This document shows positions 51,080 through 60,690 of a stretch of 64,000 nt of DNA, in pieces. Made by a program: the position numbers and the translations under genes. The notes below the pieces were generated by a model. The model did not search any database. It was not told where the DNA came from and was given only the letters and a program-made list of their open reading frames with translations. Source of the stretch: Candidatus Caldarchaeum subterraneum (GTDB lineage Archaea; Thermoproteota; Nitrososphaeria_A; Caldarchaeales; Caldarchaeaceae); the NCBI GenBank assembly GCA_000270325.1, contig BA000048.1, forward strand, positions 579,709 through 643,708. Reading direction: 5' to 3'. Within the stretch, counting starts at the first letter, position 1. The number at the start of each line of letters is the position of its first letter.

Positions 51080-52801
51080 ATGAGAATGAAAACATCGCTC
51101 GCTGTATTTCTGCTGACGGCTTTGACGCTTGTTGGGATGCTGAGCGTGTCCGCCGAGGTTGTGAGTTTCCGCCGCTCCTACGGTGGCTCCGCTGACGACA
51201 TCACCATGGACATCTACGTAGACTCCAACGGCATATACACAGTAGGTGTCACAAGCTCATTTGGCCCCAACACACCCAACGCGTTCCTCACAATCTTCAA
51301 CAGCGACAACAGCCACCGCTGCAGCGTCGCCCTCGACCTAGGTTCTGCGGAGGAGGCTCGAGCCCTGACAGTCTACGGAGGCAGAATCATAATGCTTGGT
51401 GAAACAAGCTTCGGCCCCACTCCACCCAACCACTTCGTCGCCCTCTTCGACGCCAACTGCAACTTCGACAGCCTAAAGCTCATCGACATAGGCCCCGGCG
51501 AAGAAGTAACCGACATAGCCGTCGACCCGGGAGGCGGCCCAGCGTTCTATATAGTTGGCTATCAGATAGGGTCTGGCGCCTATGTGTCTAAGCTTGACTC
51601 GGGCTTCAACGTGGTGTGGGCTAAGACTTTCAGGGTGCGTGGAGGTGATGATGTTGCTAATGCGGTGGTTTTCTCGGCTGGACGTGTCTATGTGGCTGGC
51701 ACATCGAATGATGGTAGTTCGCTTGAGATGTTTGTCTCGGTATTCGACATCAACGGCAACCATCTTGCGACGAGGGAGATAGGCGGGGCAGGAAACGACG
51801 AGGCACACGACATAATAATCTCAGGTGGGAACATCTACCTCGCAGGCAAAACAGTCATAGCGGGGAGAATGGATGAAGCGGTTTTGGCCCGTTTGGACTC
51901 GAGCCTAGCGCTACAATGGGTCAGAGCCTTCGGAACATCAACAGGTAACGAAATTGCCTATGGCTTAGCGGCTGCAGGTGGAACCATCTACCTAGCAGGC
52001 TATACAACAGGCTACGGAACACGAGACGTATTGCTCGCCGCCTTCGCCCCCGACGGAACATTCTCACACTCGTTCTTCATCACAGGCGGACCAACAGGCG
52101 ACGACCAAGCCAATGCCGCAGCATCACTCGGAGCATGCGTGTATCTAGCGGGCCAGCATGTCAACCTTCCCCTCTTCTACGTCATAAACGACCTCCAAAA
52201 CGCACAGGCCACATCGGTGTCATTAACCGTTGAAGCAGTAACCCCCTCAGTGGCGAATCTTTCTCCATCGAGCATATCGCCGCCCCCAAGCATTGCAACA
52301 TACACCCCCTCAATAGACACACCAGGCGCCATCAACTCATTCTACTCAAGGTTCTGTCCCGACAACCTTGTTTCAACAAGCACAACAACGGTTACATCGA
52401 CCGTTGGAACGACGACCACGGCCACAGCGACGGCTACCACCACTACAACTGCTTACGCGATAGCGACGACAACCATAACGCAGACCAGCTCAGTCATCCT
52501 TGTTTCAACCGCGACCAGCACAACAACCATCCCCGTTACAACGACTCAGACGCAGACACAGACGACGACAAACACCCAGACCGTGACAACCACGACAACA
52601 GCTACAACCACGTCCACAGCCCTAACCACGCAGACACAATCAACCACCCAAACCCTAACACAGATAACAACCGTCGCTTTCCCAGAGCCCGTCTCAACCT
52701 ACATACTGCCCATGCTCCTCATCCTGATAGCCGTCCTCATCGCCACAGCCATAATCGTCGGCAGAAGAAGACAACCACAGCCACAGCAACCCACCTTCTA
52801 A
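51080..52801 (+). CDS. Thr-rich beta-propeller surface protein
   Basis: A 573-residue protein: signal peptide (1-24), six or seven repeats of about 45 residues ending in IYLAGYT-type strands (SBBP-like beta-propeller; about 28-370), a Thr-rich stalk (about 420-535) and a C-terminal membrane helix (YILPMLLILIAVLIATAIIV) with a short basic-polar tail. Paralogous in plan to 46562..48778 but without the cupredoxin. Likely cell-surface, glycosylated. TTTAAA elements lie about 15-30 nt upstream. Confidence 0.8.
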   Translation: MRMKTSLAVFLLTALTLVGMLSVSAEVVSFRRSYGGSADDITMDIYVDSNGIYTVGVTSSFGPNTPNAFLTIFNSDNSHRCSVALDLGSAEEARALTVYGGRIIMLGETSFGPTPPNHFVALFDANCNFDSLKLIDIGPGEEVTDIAVDPGGGPAFYIVGYQIGSGAYVSKLDSGFNVVWAKTFRVRGGDDVANAVVFSAGRVYVAGTSNDGSSLEMFVSVFDINGNHLATREIGGAGNDEAHDIIISGGNIYLAGKTVIAGRMDEAVLARLDSSLALQWVRAFGTSTGNEIAYGLAAAGGTIYLAGYTTGYGTRDVLLAAFAPDGTFSHSFFITGGPTGDDQANAAASLGACVYLAGQHVNLPLFYVINDLQNAQATSVSLTVEAVTPSVANLSPSSISPPPSIATYTPSIDTPGAINSFYSRFCPDNLVSTSTTTVTSTVGTTTTATATATTTTTAYAIATTTITQTSSVILVSTATSTTTIPVTTTQTQTQTTTNTQTVTTTTTATTTSTALTTQTQSTTQTLTQITTVAFPEPVSTYILPMLLILIAVLIATAIIVGRRRQPQPQQPTF

Positions 52802-52889
52802 ACATACACATATTTTTCTTAATGCCTGCCAACAGTGGCCAAAAACTGTTCAGTGTGGAGATGCCGTGATTCTTGGCTGGAAAAATATT

Positions 52890-53279
52890 TTATCTGTCGC
52901 CGAGATACGCGATAACATCTATTTCGAGGAGTGCGCCTTCGCCAGGTATGGTGGCGGCTACCGTGGCTCGAGCGGGAGGATCCTGTGTGAAAAACTCGCT
53001 GTAAACCTCATTCATGTCCTGGAAATCCTCAGGTCTTGAGAGATAGACCGTCACCTTCACAACATCGCTGAGGCTTCCACCCTGAGATTCGACTATGGCC
53101 TTGACGTTTTGAAGAATTCTACGCGTCTGCCCCCTAACATCTTTCTCCTCTATTTTTCCTGTCTCAGGGTTGATGGCTACCTGGCCTGATATGAAGAGGA
53201 AGCCACCTGCCTTAACAGCTTGTGAGTACTGTCCCATCGGACGCGGAGCCTTGTTAGTAAACACAACTTTTTTAGGCAT
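52890..53279 (-). CDS. ridA: RidA-family enamine/imine deaminase
   Basis: A 129-residue YjgF/RidA protein with GQYSQAVKAGGFLFISGQVA, the central QNVKAIVESQGGSLSDVVKVTVYL and the catalytic Arg in PARATVAA plus the terminal VEIDVIA-type strand (LLEIDVIAYL). Hydrolyses reactive enamines from PLP enzymes. ATG 53279 is supported by a TATA box cttttaaag centred 27 nt upstream; 53291 is an alternative. Confidence 0.93.
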   Translation of the reverse strand: MPKKVVFTNKAPRPMGQYSQAVKAGGFLFISGQVAINPETGKIEEKDVRGQTRRILQNVKAIVESQGGSLSDVVKVTVYLSRPEDFQDMNEVYSEFFTQDPPARATVAATIPGEGALLEIDVIAYLGDR

Positions 53280-53314
53280 GATTGTATGCATCGAGTCTTC
53301 GCTTTTAAAGGTTT

Positions 53315-54448
53315 TTACGGATCAAGCGGGAACTCGTTGAGAACCTCCACACCACCCCTCTTGACTACATAGTTGTTTTCCAGCCTTACTCCCCCCACGT
53401 CCCCGAAGTATATTCCAGGTTCCAGCGCGCAGACCGTGTTCTCGGTTATGATGTTTTTGTCACCTGGTATGAAGTATGGCGGCTCCCAGGCCTCGAGGCC
53501 GAGAGCGTGTCCCGCATGATGCGGGAAGTATTTTCCATAGCCATGTCTATCTATAGCCCCGTAGACAGCTCTGTAAACATCGGAGCCAGTCGCGCCGGGC
53601 TTCAGCGCAGCCTCACCGGCCTTAAGAGCCTCCTTTAAAACCTCGAAAACCTTCTTCTGCAGAGCTGAGGGCACAGAGCCCACGACAAAGGTTCTGCAGG
53701 TGTCGGACCAATACTCCTGATGTGTTACCCAGAGGTCAAGTATCAAGGTCTCGCCCATTTGGAGTCTACGGTTTGTAGGCGGGCCTCCAATCTGTAGGCA
53801 TCTCTCACCTGATACAAAGTCTCCGGAGAAAAACTGGAAGCCGCTCTTCTTTTTGACGAGTTCGGAATGTATTATTGTGTAGAGCTCCGCCTCGCTCCTA
53901 CCTACGGTCGTGTTCTCCTTGGCTACACGATAGGCGTAGTCGTTCAGCTTGGCCGCTTCGCGTAAATTTTGAAGCTCGTCTTCGTCCTTACTCTTCCTCA
54001 TCAATAGAATGTTCTCAGACACGTCTGTAAACTCCGCGGTAGGATACATTTTTAACATCTCATGCAATATCACCGCATCCAGAGCCCACCCCTCATAACC
54101 AAGTTTCTTAATCTTTGGCTGACGACTCCTCAGGGTTTTGACGGCTGCTTCTACTCCATGTATTGGATAGGGTCTCATGACATTGTCAAGGTTATAGTTT
54201 ACGTACTCGACTATTTCGCCGCCGAAGGTTTTGGCTGCCTGTTCACTGTCAGATTTTCCAGTGACAAGTAATGGTTCTCCGTCGATAGGAATGAAGAGGA
54301 ACGCAGGCATGAAAATTCTCGCCGTTATATATCCTGTGATGTAGTAAATGTTCTTCTGACTTCCCAGAACCACCATGTCAAGCTGCTGCCTCTCCATCCA
54401 TTGCAGAAGCCTCCTCCATCTAAGCCTGGGCCCTTCGCTCCAAGGCAT
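53315..54448 (-). CDS. M24-family Xaa-Pro aminopeptidase-like protein
   Basis: A 377-residue creatinase-fold peptidase. The N-terminal domain (1-150) precedes the catalytic half with dinuclear metal ligands: Asp in ILDLWVTHQEYWSDTCRTF (two Asp), His in HHAGHALGLE, and two Glu near the C-terminus (CALEPGIYF and RLENNYVV). Removes N-terminal residues before proline, or is a creatinase-like relative. Confidence 0.9.
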   Translation of the reverse strand: MPWSEGPRLRWRRLLQWMERQQLDMVVLGSQKNIYYITGYITARIFMPAFLFIPIDGEPLLVTGKSDSEQAAKTFGGEIVEYVNYNLDNVMRPYPIHGVEAAVKTLRSRQPKIKKLGYEGWALDAVILHEMLKMYPTAEFTDVSENILLMRKSKDEDELQNLREAAKLNDYAYRVAKENTTVGRSEAELYTIIHSELVKKKSGFQFFSGDFVSGERCLQIGGPPTNRRLQMGETLILDLWVTHQEYWSDTCRTFVVGSVPSALQKKVFEVLKEALKAGEAALKPGATGSDVYRAVYGAIDRHGYGKYFPHHAGHALGLEAWEPPYFIPGDKNIITENTVCALEPGIYFGDVGGVRLENNYVVKRGGVEVLNEFPLDP

Positions 54449-54531
54449 TAAACATCATCCACAGACAGCTAAGCCTGTTGATAACTTTTTAAGAACTATC
54501 GGAGGATGCTTCTACCATCCTCATCAATGGA

Positions 54532-55635
54532 TTAGATTACCGCTATGCCAGACTCCTTGTCAAACACATGTATCTGATTAATATCTAGCCATACGTATAT
54601 CCTATCACCTATCCTCGCTGAGAAATAGGGGTCGGTAACTGCTTTGTAGATGTTGTCTCCTACTCTGATGTCTACGACTGTCTCTGTTCCAAGAGGCTCT
54701 ACCGCAAAGACCTCACCATCGAATGTTGTGTTCGGTTCTTTGTTCTTGAAAATTTTTATGTGATGGGGCCGGATACCCAAAACGAGTTCCGAACCGCTTA
54801 ATCTGCTTAATGCCTCGGCATACTGGCTATCAAGCCTCACCTCAAAAAATCCACAGTCGAGGACAGCGTTAGTACCTTCTATCCGAGCACTACATTCGAA
54901 GAAGTTCATTGGTGGCGAGCCGACGAAACCGGCGACGAAGAGGTTTGCCGGTTTTTTAAAGACCTCCATGGGCTCGCCTACTTGCATAATTTTCCCAGCG
55001 TTCATCACTGCTATCCGGTCTCCCATGGTCATGGCCTCGACTTGGTCGTGTGTGACGTATATGGTGGTCGTCTTAAGGTCTTTCTGAAGACGTATGAGTT
55101 CGGCTCTCATGTAGACCCTCAACTTTGCATCTATGTTTGACAACGGTTCGTCGAGGAGAAATAGTTTAGGCGACCTGACGACTGCGCGGGCGAGGGCGAC
55201 TCTCTGTTTTTCCCCACCACTTAGCTCATGTGGTTTTTTTTCAAGCAGGTGAACTATTCTAAGCATCTCTGCGGTTTCACGCACCCGCCTCATGATTTCC
55301 ACTTTATCATATCCCCTTATGCGGAGCGGGAAAGCGATGTTCTGGAAGACAGTCATAGTGGGATAGAGTGCGAAACTTTGGAAGACCATGGCCACATCTC
55401 TTTTCTCCGGCGGCACATCGTTGACTAATTGGTCATCGAAGTAGATGTTTCCTGAAGAGACAGTCTCGAGTCCGGCTATCATATTGAGAGTTGTGCTTTT
55501 CCCACATCCTGAAGGACCTAAGAGAACGAAGAACTCCTTATCCTTAATCTCTAGATCAACTCCGTCAACAGCCAATGTGTTGCCATACCTTTTTGTGACA
55601 TTATCTAGTTTAACTGTAACCAACCACTTCTCCAA
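54532..55635 (-). CDS. Sugar ABC transporter ATPase (MalK-like)
   Basis: A 367-residue ATPase with Walker A GPSGCGKS, signature LSGGEKQR, Walker B LFLLDEPLSNID, H-loop THDQVEA and a C-terminal TOBE region. TTG 55635 or TTG 55623 can start; the latter gives the usual VTVKLDNVTKRYG. A minus-strand CTTTATATTT at about 55655-55664 is the probable TATA box. It likely serves the importer at 55941..59216, from which it is separated by 305 nt. Confidence 0.9.
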   Translation of the reverse strand: MEKWLVTVKLDNVTKRYGNTLAVDGVDLEIKDKEFFVLLGPSGCGKSTTLNMIAGLETVSSGNIYFDDQLVNDVPPEKRDVAMVFQSFALYPTMTVFQNIAFPLRIRGYDKVEIMRRVRETAEMLRIVHLLEKKPHELSGGEKQRVALARAVVRSPKLFLLDEPLSNIDAKLRVYMRAELIRLQKDLKTTTIYVTHDQVEAMTMGDRIAVMNAGKIMQVGEPMEVFKKPANLFVAGFVGSPPMNFFECSARIEGTNAVLDCGFFEVRLDSQYAEALSRLSGSELVLGIRPHHIKIFKNKEPNTTFDGEVFAVEPLGTETVVDIRVGDNIYKAVTDPYFSARIGDRIYVWLDINQIHVFDKESGIAVI

Positions 55636-55940
55636 AAGCGTCGCATTTCGCGAAAAATATAAAGCTTGCTAGCGGGGTAAAAATTGCTTTAAACTCCCAA
55701 GACAAAACTGCTGCCACCTATCCATAATCCAAACCCTTTTTATCACAAAACAGGCGGTAAGAGCACCGACTTGTAACCAGCAGCAAGCGGATGTTCTTCG
55801 CATGCCCTTTCTAATCAACATAGCAGCATCGAACAAGCCTTTGCCAAAGCATAGTTACATGTTTTCTGGATGCTGCCTGAACAGCACAGACATTATTGTG
55901 CTGCATCGGTAATTATTAGTAATTGATACCGTATCGACTA
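55636..55940. other. 305-nt intergenic region with a hairpin
   Basis: Holds the promoter of the ATPase at its left end, and a hairpin (55882-55888 paired with 55897-55903, 8-nt loop) 38 nt beyond the permease stop, which could mark or protect the 3' end of the importer mRNA. A stretch at about 55752-55785 resembles part of a tRNA-Thr, but the stems do not pair. No gene is seen. Confidence 0.5.
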
Positions 55941-56816
55941 TTACTGCTCTATTACAACGGCCCCGGGGTCCACTATCCTAAGCCTTACGATATACTTCTG
56001 TAATGCAATGGCTACGACTGCCGCCAGTGAGATTTGGAGCATGACTGCTGCAGCAAACATAGCAGGTTCGTTCTGGAAGTTAAAAAATCCTGATAGCTGA
56101 GCGTTGTATGTCGCAGCTGGCGTGCCCTGAGACAACAACCAGCTGAAGAAAAAGTCATTCCAGGAAAAGAGAAAGGCGATGACCGCTGTTGCCGCTATTC
56201 CCGGAGCAGCCATTGGGAGAACAACCCTATAAAAAGCCCCTAATCGGGAGCAGCCGTCTAGTCTAGCGGCCTTCTCCAAGTCACGCGGTAACGCAGCGAA
56301 GAACCCCATCAGTATCCATGTTACAATCGGAATCGTGATGGTGAGATGTATTATTATCATTCCAAGCAATGTTGCCCTCAGCCCTGTCTGCGAGAAGAGA
56401 AAGAAGTACGGTAGGGCCACGGACACTGGTGGGAGAGATCTGCTTGCAAGCAGGAATAGTATAAGGATGCTGCGGGCCTTCACCTTAAGTCTTCCAAGCG
56501 CATAGCCTGCAGGAACAGCTGTTGTAATAGTGATGACCATCACAATCGGTGCAATTATCATGATGTTAACTAGGCCTCTTAGCAATCCTTCATATCCCCC
56601 ATAGGCTCTCAGTAAGCCATAGGGGCCTTGGACATCGTACCCAAGTATCCTCAGATACGCGTTGATATTGGGGTTTACGGGGTAGATGTTGCCCGCCACA
56701 ACATCTCTCACGTCCATAAACGAAATAATTGCTAAACTGTAAATAGGCGCGATACTGTATGCAGCTATCACAACCCCTGCTAGATACACCAAGGCGGTTT
56801 TAAGCCTCATACTCAT
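55941..56816 (-). CDS. Sugar ABC transporter permease (MalG-like)
   Basis: A 291-residue protein with six membrane helices and the EAA loop (LPRDLEKAARLDGCSRLGAFYRVVLPMAAPG). It overlaps the preceding permease by 4 nt. Last gene of the binding protein-permease-permease operon. Confidence 0.92.
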   Translation of the reverse strand: MSMRLKTALVYLAGVVIAAYSIAPIYSLAIISFMDVRDVVAGNIYPVNPNINAYLRILGYDVQGPYGLLRAYGGYEGLLRGLVNIMIIAPIVMVITITTAVPAGYALGRLKVKARSILILFLLASRSLPPVSVALPYFFLFSQTGLRATLLGMIIIHLTITIPIVTWILMGFFAALPRDLEKAARLDGCSRLGAFYRVVLPMAAPGIAATAVIAFLFSWNDFFFSWLLSQGTPAATYNAQLSGFFNFQNEPAMFAAAVMLQISLAAVVAIALQKYIVRLRIVDPGAVVIEQ

Positions 56817-57679
56817 CTCCTAAATGTAAGCAGTTTGAAGTAAAAAATGCTGCCAATCATTACGAAAATCAACAACAGCCACGACATGGCGGCGCCATAT
56901 CCAAAGTCTTGGGCGTTGAAGAATACGCGGAAACTGTAAAGTGTTGCAGGTGTTGAAGCGAACCCCGGCCCACCACCAGTCAACGCGAAAGCTAGTACTA
57001 GCGACGACGCAGATAGAATGGTTGCAAGCACAGTTGTTATGAGAACCGCATATCTTATAAATGGAAAGGTGATGATTCTAAATCTCCAAAATGCAGAAGC
57101 GCCGTCAACTTGAGCCTGCCTGTACAAGTCTTCAGGTATTGTCTGAAGAGCTGATAGTATGAAATAGGCGCCAATTGGAGTTATGTTCCAAGCATAGAAA
57201 ATAGCCAACCAGTCGACGGCATTCACAGGATTAAGGAAGTAGATGGGTTTATCGACCAGTCCGAGGTGTAGCAAAAGTGCGTTTAGGAAGCCATAGTTTC
57301 TATCTAGAAAGAACCGACCCGCAATCGCTACGGCAAACTCCGATAATGCCCATGGAAGTATTACTAGAACTTTGAGGACCGGTGTTAACGCTGTTTTTTC
57401 ATTTAGTACGAGCGCAATCCCTATACTTGATAGCATGATGAGCAGTACGGACTCTATGACGAATCTGACTGATACTAGAACAGAGTTTGCGAAAAGCTGG
57501 TCGGCAAAAGCTTTAGCATATTGCTGTAGCCCAACAAATGTAACAGTTTGCTTAAATAGACTAACATCATTTAGACTTAACCAAAAAGAATAAGCAATTG
57601 GATATATGTTGATTGAAAACACGAGTATTATTAGTGGGACGACCAGCAAGAGCGCTACTCCTGTATCGCTGAGTCTCAT
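56813..57679 (-). CDS. Sugar ABC transporter permease (MalF-like)
   Basis: A 288-residue protein with six membrane helices, an EAA loop (IPEDLYRQAQVDGASAFWRFRIITFPFI) and the ALTGGGPGFASTPATLYSFRVFF segment common in UgpA/MalF permeases. It follows the binding-protein gene by 13 nt. Confidence 0.92.
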   Translation of the reverse strand: MRLSDTGVALLLVVPLIILVFSINIYPIAYSFWLSLNDVSLFKQTVTFVGLQQYAKAFADQLFANSVLVSVRFVIESVLLIMLSSIGIALVLNEKTALTPVLKVLVILPWALSEFAVAIAGRFFLDRNYGFLNALLLHLGLVDKPIYFLNPVNAVDWLAIFYAWNITPIGAYFILSALQTIPEDLYRQAQVDGASAFWRFRIITFPFIRYAVLITTVLATILSASSLVLAFALTGGGPGFASTPATLYSFRVFFNAQDFGYGAAMSWLLLIFVMIGSIFYFKLLTFRR

Positions 57680-57692
57680 TGCTAGTCTTCAG

Positions 57693-59216
57693 CTAACCGC
57701 CGTGGAATTTTCTATACAGCCTGTCGGACTCGTTCCTAAGCCTTGTTACACCATCCTCCACAGAGGTTGTTCCCGCTACTATTGCTGAGAATATTGGGAA
57801 AGAGATATCGGCCCACTCGGTATAGAGCGGTGACTTGAACACGAAGGGTCTTCCCATTGTGTTCGCTATGTCGTCGAAAATCTTCAGAGTTTCTGGAGCC
57901 CGGTCTCCCAACCATTGCCTGAAGCCCTCCTGGACATCGGGGTGTCTTAATGTGTCTGTGTAACCTGACCCCAACGCGTCTGTTATAGCCCATGCAGTTG
58001 CTGTAAGACGCTCACCATCAGGCGTACGCCAACCAAGGAATTTTATCAACCGTTGTGACCTGAAATCATCAGTGGTCTTATTCGGCCAGCAGTAGAGACC
58101 GGTATCTATCACCCCCCATCCGCTTTTGGTGACGGGGACTAGGTTAGCCTTTCCTACAGGAATTCTGGACTGCGACGGGTCATTGAGAACTTTAAAGTAG
58201 TATAAAGCCGTGGGCGTGAATGCATATTTCCCTGTGACTATTGCTGACACATGGTCACTGTCACCAGCTTGAGCTAAGACCGTGGGATCGACAAGCCCCT
58301 CCTTGAAAACCTGCTGCCATGTTCTCAACAGTTCACCCACTTCGGTATTTGCATCAAACACCGGCTCGAATTTTTTATTGAACAAGGTCTGTGTGAGGTC
58401 AGGGTCGTTGTATACGTTAGACATTTCAGCCAAGAAGTCCCATGTTATACCATAGTTCGCGTTAAACCAGTGGGGCATGACAGGTGTGTCAGCTGCTCCC
58501 GCTGCCTTGATATCTCTAGCCATATCCCAGAGTTCGTCCCATGTCCCAGGCCTCTCACCCGCCATCCCCGCTTTTTCCAATATACTGTCGTTCACAACCG
58601 GCGCAGACCTAGCTGACCAGAAATAAGGTAAGCCCGCGAGCTTGCCGTCCACAGTACTGTATGCCTCAACAATGCTGGGGTACATTTCAGATTTTATCTG
58701 TTTTATTTCGGGGAATGATTCAACATCTCGCGTGAATCCTAGCTGAATGAGTCTGGCCGCCTCAAAAAAGTTTGCGTAACACATGTCTATAATATCGCCT
58801 GCTTGGAATTTTGCCTCGAGCAACGGGTTATAGTTTTCGTTAGCTAGATGTATCTCTGTCACTTTTTCGCCGAAATATTCCTCAAACTTCTTTACATAGG
58901 ATGTAACGATATCATCACGGTAGTGCCAATGCACGAATTGAAGAGGAGGCCCGGATACGGTTGGTGTTCCAGTTACAGTCTGTGTTACTGTTCTGGTCAC
59001 CGTTTGTCCTCCCCCTGTTACCGTGACAGTCTGCCCCCCAACAGTCACGGTTTGGGTTACAGTATTAACTCCAGCAGAACTAAAGCCTGCAAAATAGCCG
59101 CCGAGACCGGCTACTAAACCAACGCCAACCGCCAATCCCGCAGCAGCTGCATTGCTAACCGCTTTTCTTCTAGTTATCTTCTTGTTCAGAACATTTTGGT
59201 CAATCTCGTCTTTCAC
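57693..59216 (-). CDS. Sugar ABC binding protein with Tat-like signal
   Basis: A 507-residue protein: R16-R17 in KITRRKAVSNAAAAGLAVG form a Tat-type signal/anchor, followed by a T-V-T/Gly stalk (about 52-95) and a family-1 solute-binding fold (VVNDSILEKAGMAGERPGTWDELWDMA). GTG 59216 is the start, with a TATA box centred 28 nt upstream. The stalk resembles that of the binding protein at 39454..41130. Confidence 0.9.
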   Translation of the reverse strand: MKDEIDQNVLNKKITRRKAVSNAAAAGLAVGVGLVAGLGGYFAGFSSAGVNTVTQTVTVGGQTVTVTGGGQTVTRTVTQTVTGTPTVSGPPLQFVHWHYRDDIVTSYVKKFEEYFGEKVTEIHLANENYNPLLEAKFQAGDIIDMCYANFFEAARLIQLGFTRDVESFPEIKQIKSEMYPSIVEAYSTVDGKLAGLPYFWSARSAPVVNDSILEKAGMAGERPGTWDELWDMARDIKAAGAADTPVMPHWFNANYGITWDFLAEMSNVYNDPDLTQTLFNKKFEPVFDANTEVGELLRTWQQVFKEGLVDPTVLAQAGDSDHVSAIVTGKYAFTPTALYYFKVLNDPSQSRIPVGKANLVPVTKSGWGVIDTGLYCWPNKTTDDFRSQRLIKFLGWRTPDGERLTATAWAITDALGSGYTDTLRHPDVQEGFRQWLGDRAPETLKIFDDIANTMGRPFVFKSPLYTEWADISFPIFSAIVAGTTSVEDGVTRLRNESDRLYRKFHGG

Positions 59217-59239
59217 GCAAATTTCCCTTTATTTGGGGT

Positions 59240-59247
59240 TTATAAAG
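59240..59247 (-). promoter_or_regulatory. TATA box of the second sugar importer operon
   Basis: CTTTATAA on the minus strand, centred 28 nt before GTG 59216. Confidence 0.5.
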
Positions 59248-59342
59248 TTTTTCTATAATCTAAGTCGATCATCACTAAAGGGGAGGAGAAGAAAACTTAT
59301 ACAAAGAACAAATTTTTAAATAATTTAACCTAGGTAGTGTTG

Positions 59343-60437
59343 ATGTTTTCAAGTATGAGGAGAGGTGATATCGATACACCTGCGCTTATTGTTGATGTTA
59401 AAGTTTTGAAGAGGAATATTACGGAGATGGCTGATTTCGCTAGGAGCTTGGGTAAGAAGCTTAGGCCACATGTAAAGACCCATAAAACTCCTGAGATCGC
59501 ATGGATGCAGATGGAGGCTGGAGCCGATGGTATATGTGTCCAGAAGCTTGGGGAAGCAGAGGTCATGGCTGAGGCTGGTTTGGATGATATCCTCGTGAGC
59601 AACGAGGTGGTAGGTGTTCAAAAAATGCACAGGCTGGTAAAACTGGCCGAGAAGGTAAAGCTCTCGGTAGCTGTCGATGACGTGGAAAATGTTTCAGAAC
59701 TCGGCAGGTTTTGCAGAGAGAATGGAGTTGAGGTGGGTGTGTATGTTGACGTGGATTGTGGGATGCATAGAACAGGTGTGCCGCCTGAAAAGGCTTGGCT
59801 ACTAGCTGAAAAGGTAACGAGGACTGAAGGTGTTTACCTGGTTGGCTTGATGGGCTATGAAGGACACGCAGGTTCACCGACATCGAGGGAAGAAAGGCAT
59901 AAGCTGATAGAAGAAGCAGTCAAAGCCACACTACATGCAGCGAAACTTATGAAGAACAACGGGATAGAACCGGGTGAGGTGAGCATGGGCTCATCTGCCA
60001 CCGTTAGGGTTAGCGGCCGATATGAAGGTGTTACAGAGCTACAGCCGGGCATGTATGTTTTCAACGACTGGTATCTCGTGGAAAGGGAGGCTGCGACACA
60101 GGAGACATGCGCCCTGCATGTTCTCACAACTGTCATGAGTAAAACTTCTCCGGAAAGATGCGTAGTAGACGCGGGGTCAAAAGCATTTCACCTAGACATG
60201 GGCAGATATCCGGTGTGTGTGGGTGTGGAGGGGGTAGAGATATACAAGCTCTCAGAGGAACATGGCTGGGTTAAGCTATCAGGGAAAGCAGTTGACAAAG
60301 TTAAGCTGGGGGATAGGCTCGAGTTCATTCCTTACCATGTCTGTCCATGCGTCAACCAGTTCGATATTATGTATGGACTAGAAGGTGACTCGGTGACAAA
60401 GATATGGGAAATTAAGGCACGGGGCAAAGTAACCTGA
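59343..60437 (+). CDS. DSD1-type PLP enzyme (D-threonine aldolase / D-serine dehydratase-like)
   Basis: A 364-residue fold-type III PLP enzyme: Lys in RPHVKTHK binds PLP, YVDVDCGMHRTG and YEGHAG follow, and the C-terminal HVCPCVN holds the zinc ligands of eukaryote-type D-serine dehydratase. Acts on D-amino acids or 3-hydroxy-amino acids. ATG 59343 is about 25 nt from a TTTTTAAATA box; ATG 59355 is an alternative. Confidence 0.88.
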   Translation: MFSSMRRGDIDTPALIVDVKVLKRNITEMADFARSLGKKLRPHVKTHKTPEIAWMQMEAGADGICVQKLGEAEVMAEAGLDDILVSNEVVGVQKMHRLVKLAEKVKLSVAVDDVENVSELGRFCRENGVEVGVYVDVDCGMHRTGVPPEKAWLLAEKVTRTEGVYLVGLMGYEGHAGSPTSREERHKLIEEAVKATLHAAKLMKNNGIEPGEVSMGSSATVRVSGRYEGVTELQPGMYVFNDWYLVEREAATQETCALHVLTTVMSKTSPERCVVDAGSKAFHLDMGRYPVCVGVEGVEIYKLSEEHGWVKLSGKAVDKVKLGDRLEFIPYHVCPCVNQFDIMYGLEGDSVTKIWEIKARGKVT

Positions 60438-60690
60438 AAGCCGCTTGGGTAAAATTTCTACAACCCATACCCGACCTTTAGCTAACACACAGGGGCTCAG
60501 CTTTTGAGATATGTTGGTAATTGCCAAATGGTTAGCGTACGCCTTTTATCCAACCATAGCTGATACTTCAGACCATCAATAAAACACTCACCTCCGCAAA
60601 GCACAGCTTAAAATCATTAGAAGTAGCCCAAACAATGTTACTCAAAATTTTAAATAAAGCTTTACAGTAACCCATGCTGGTTTTCTATGG

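Noticed and set aside
55752-55790. Stretch resembling the D-arm to anticodon-arm part of tRNA-Thr (with CTTGTAA loop)
   Set aside because: The anticodon-stem bases do not pair, the T-arm has only three pairs and there is no acceptor stem. At most a decayed relic; chance similarity cannot be excluded.
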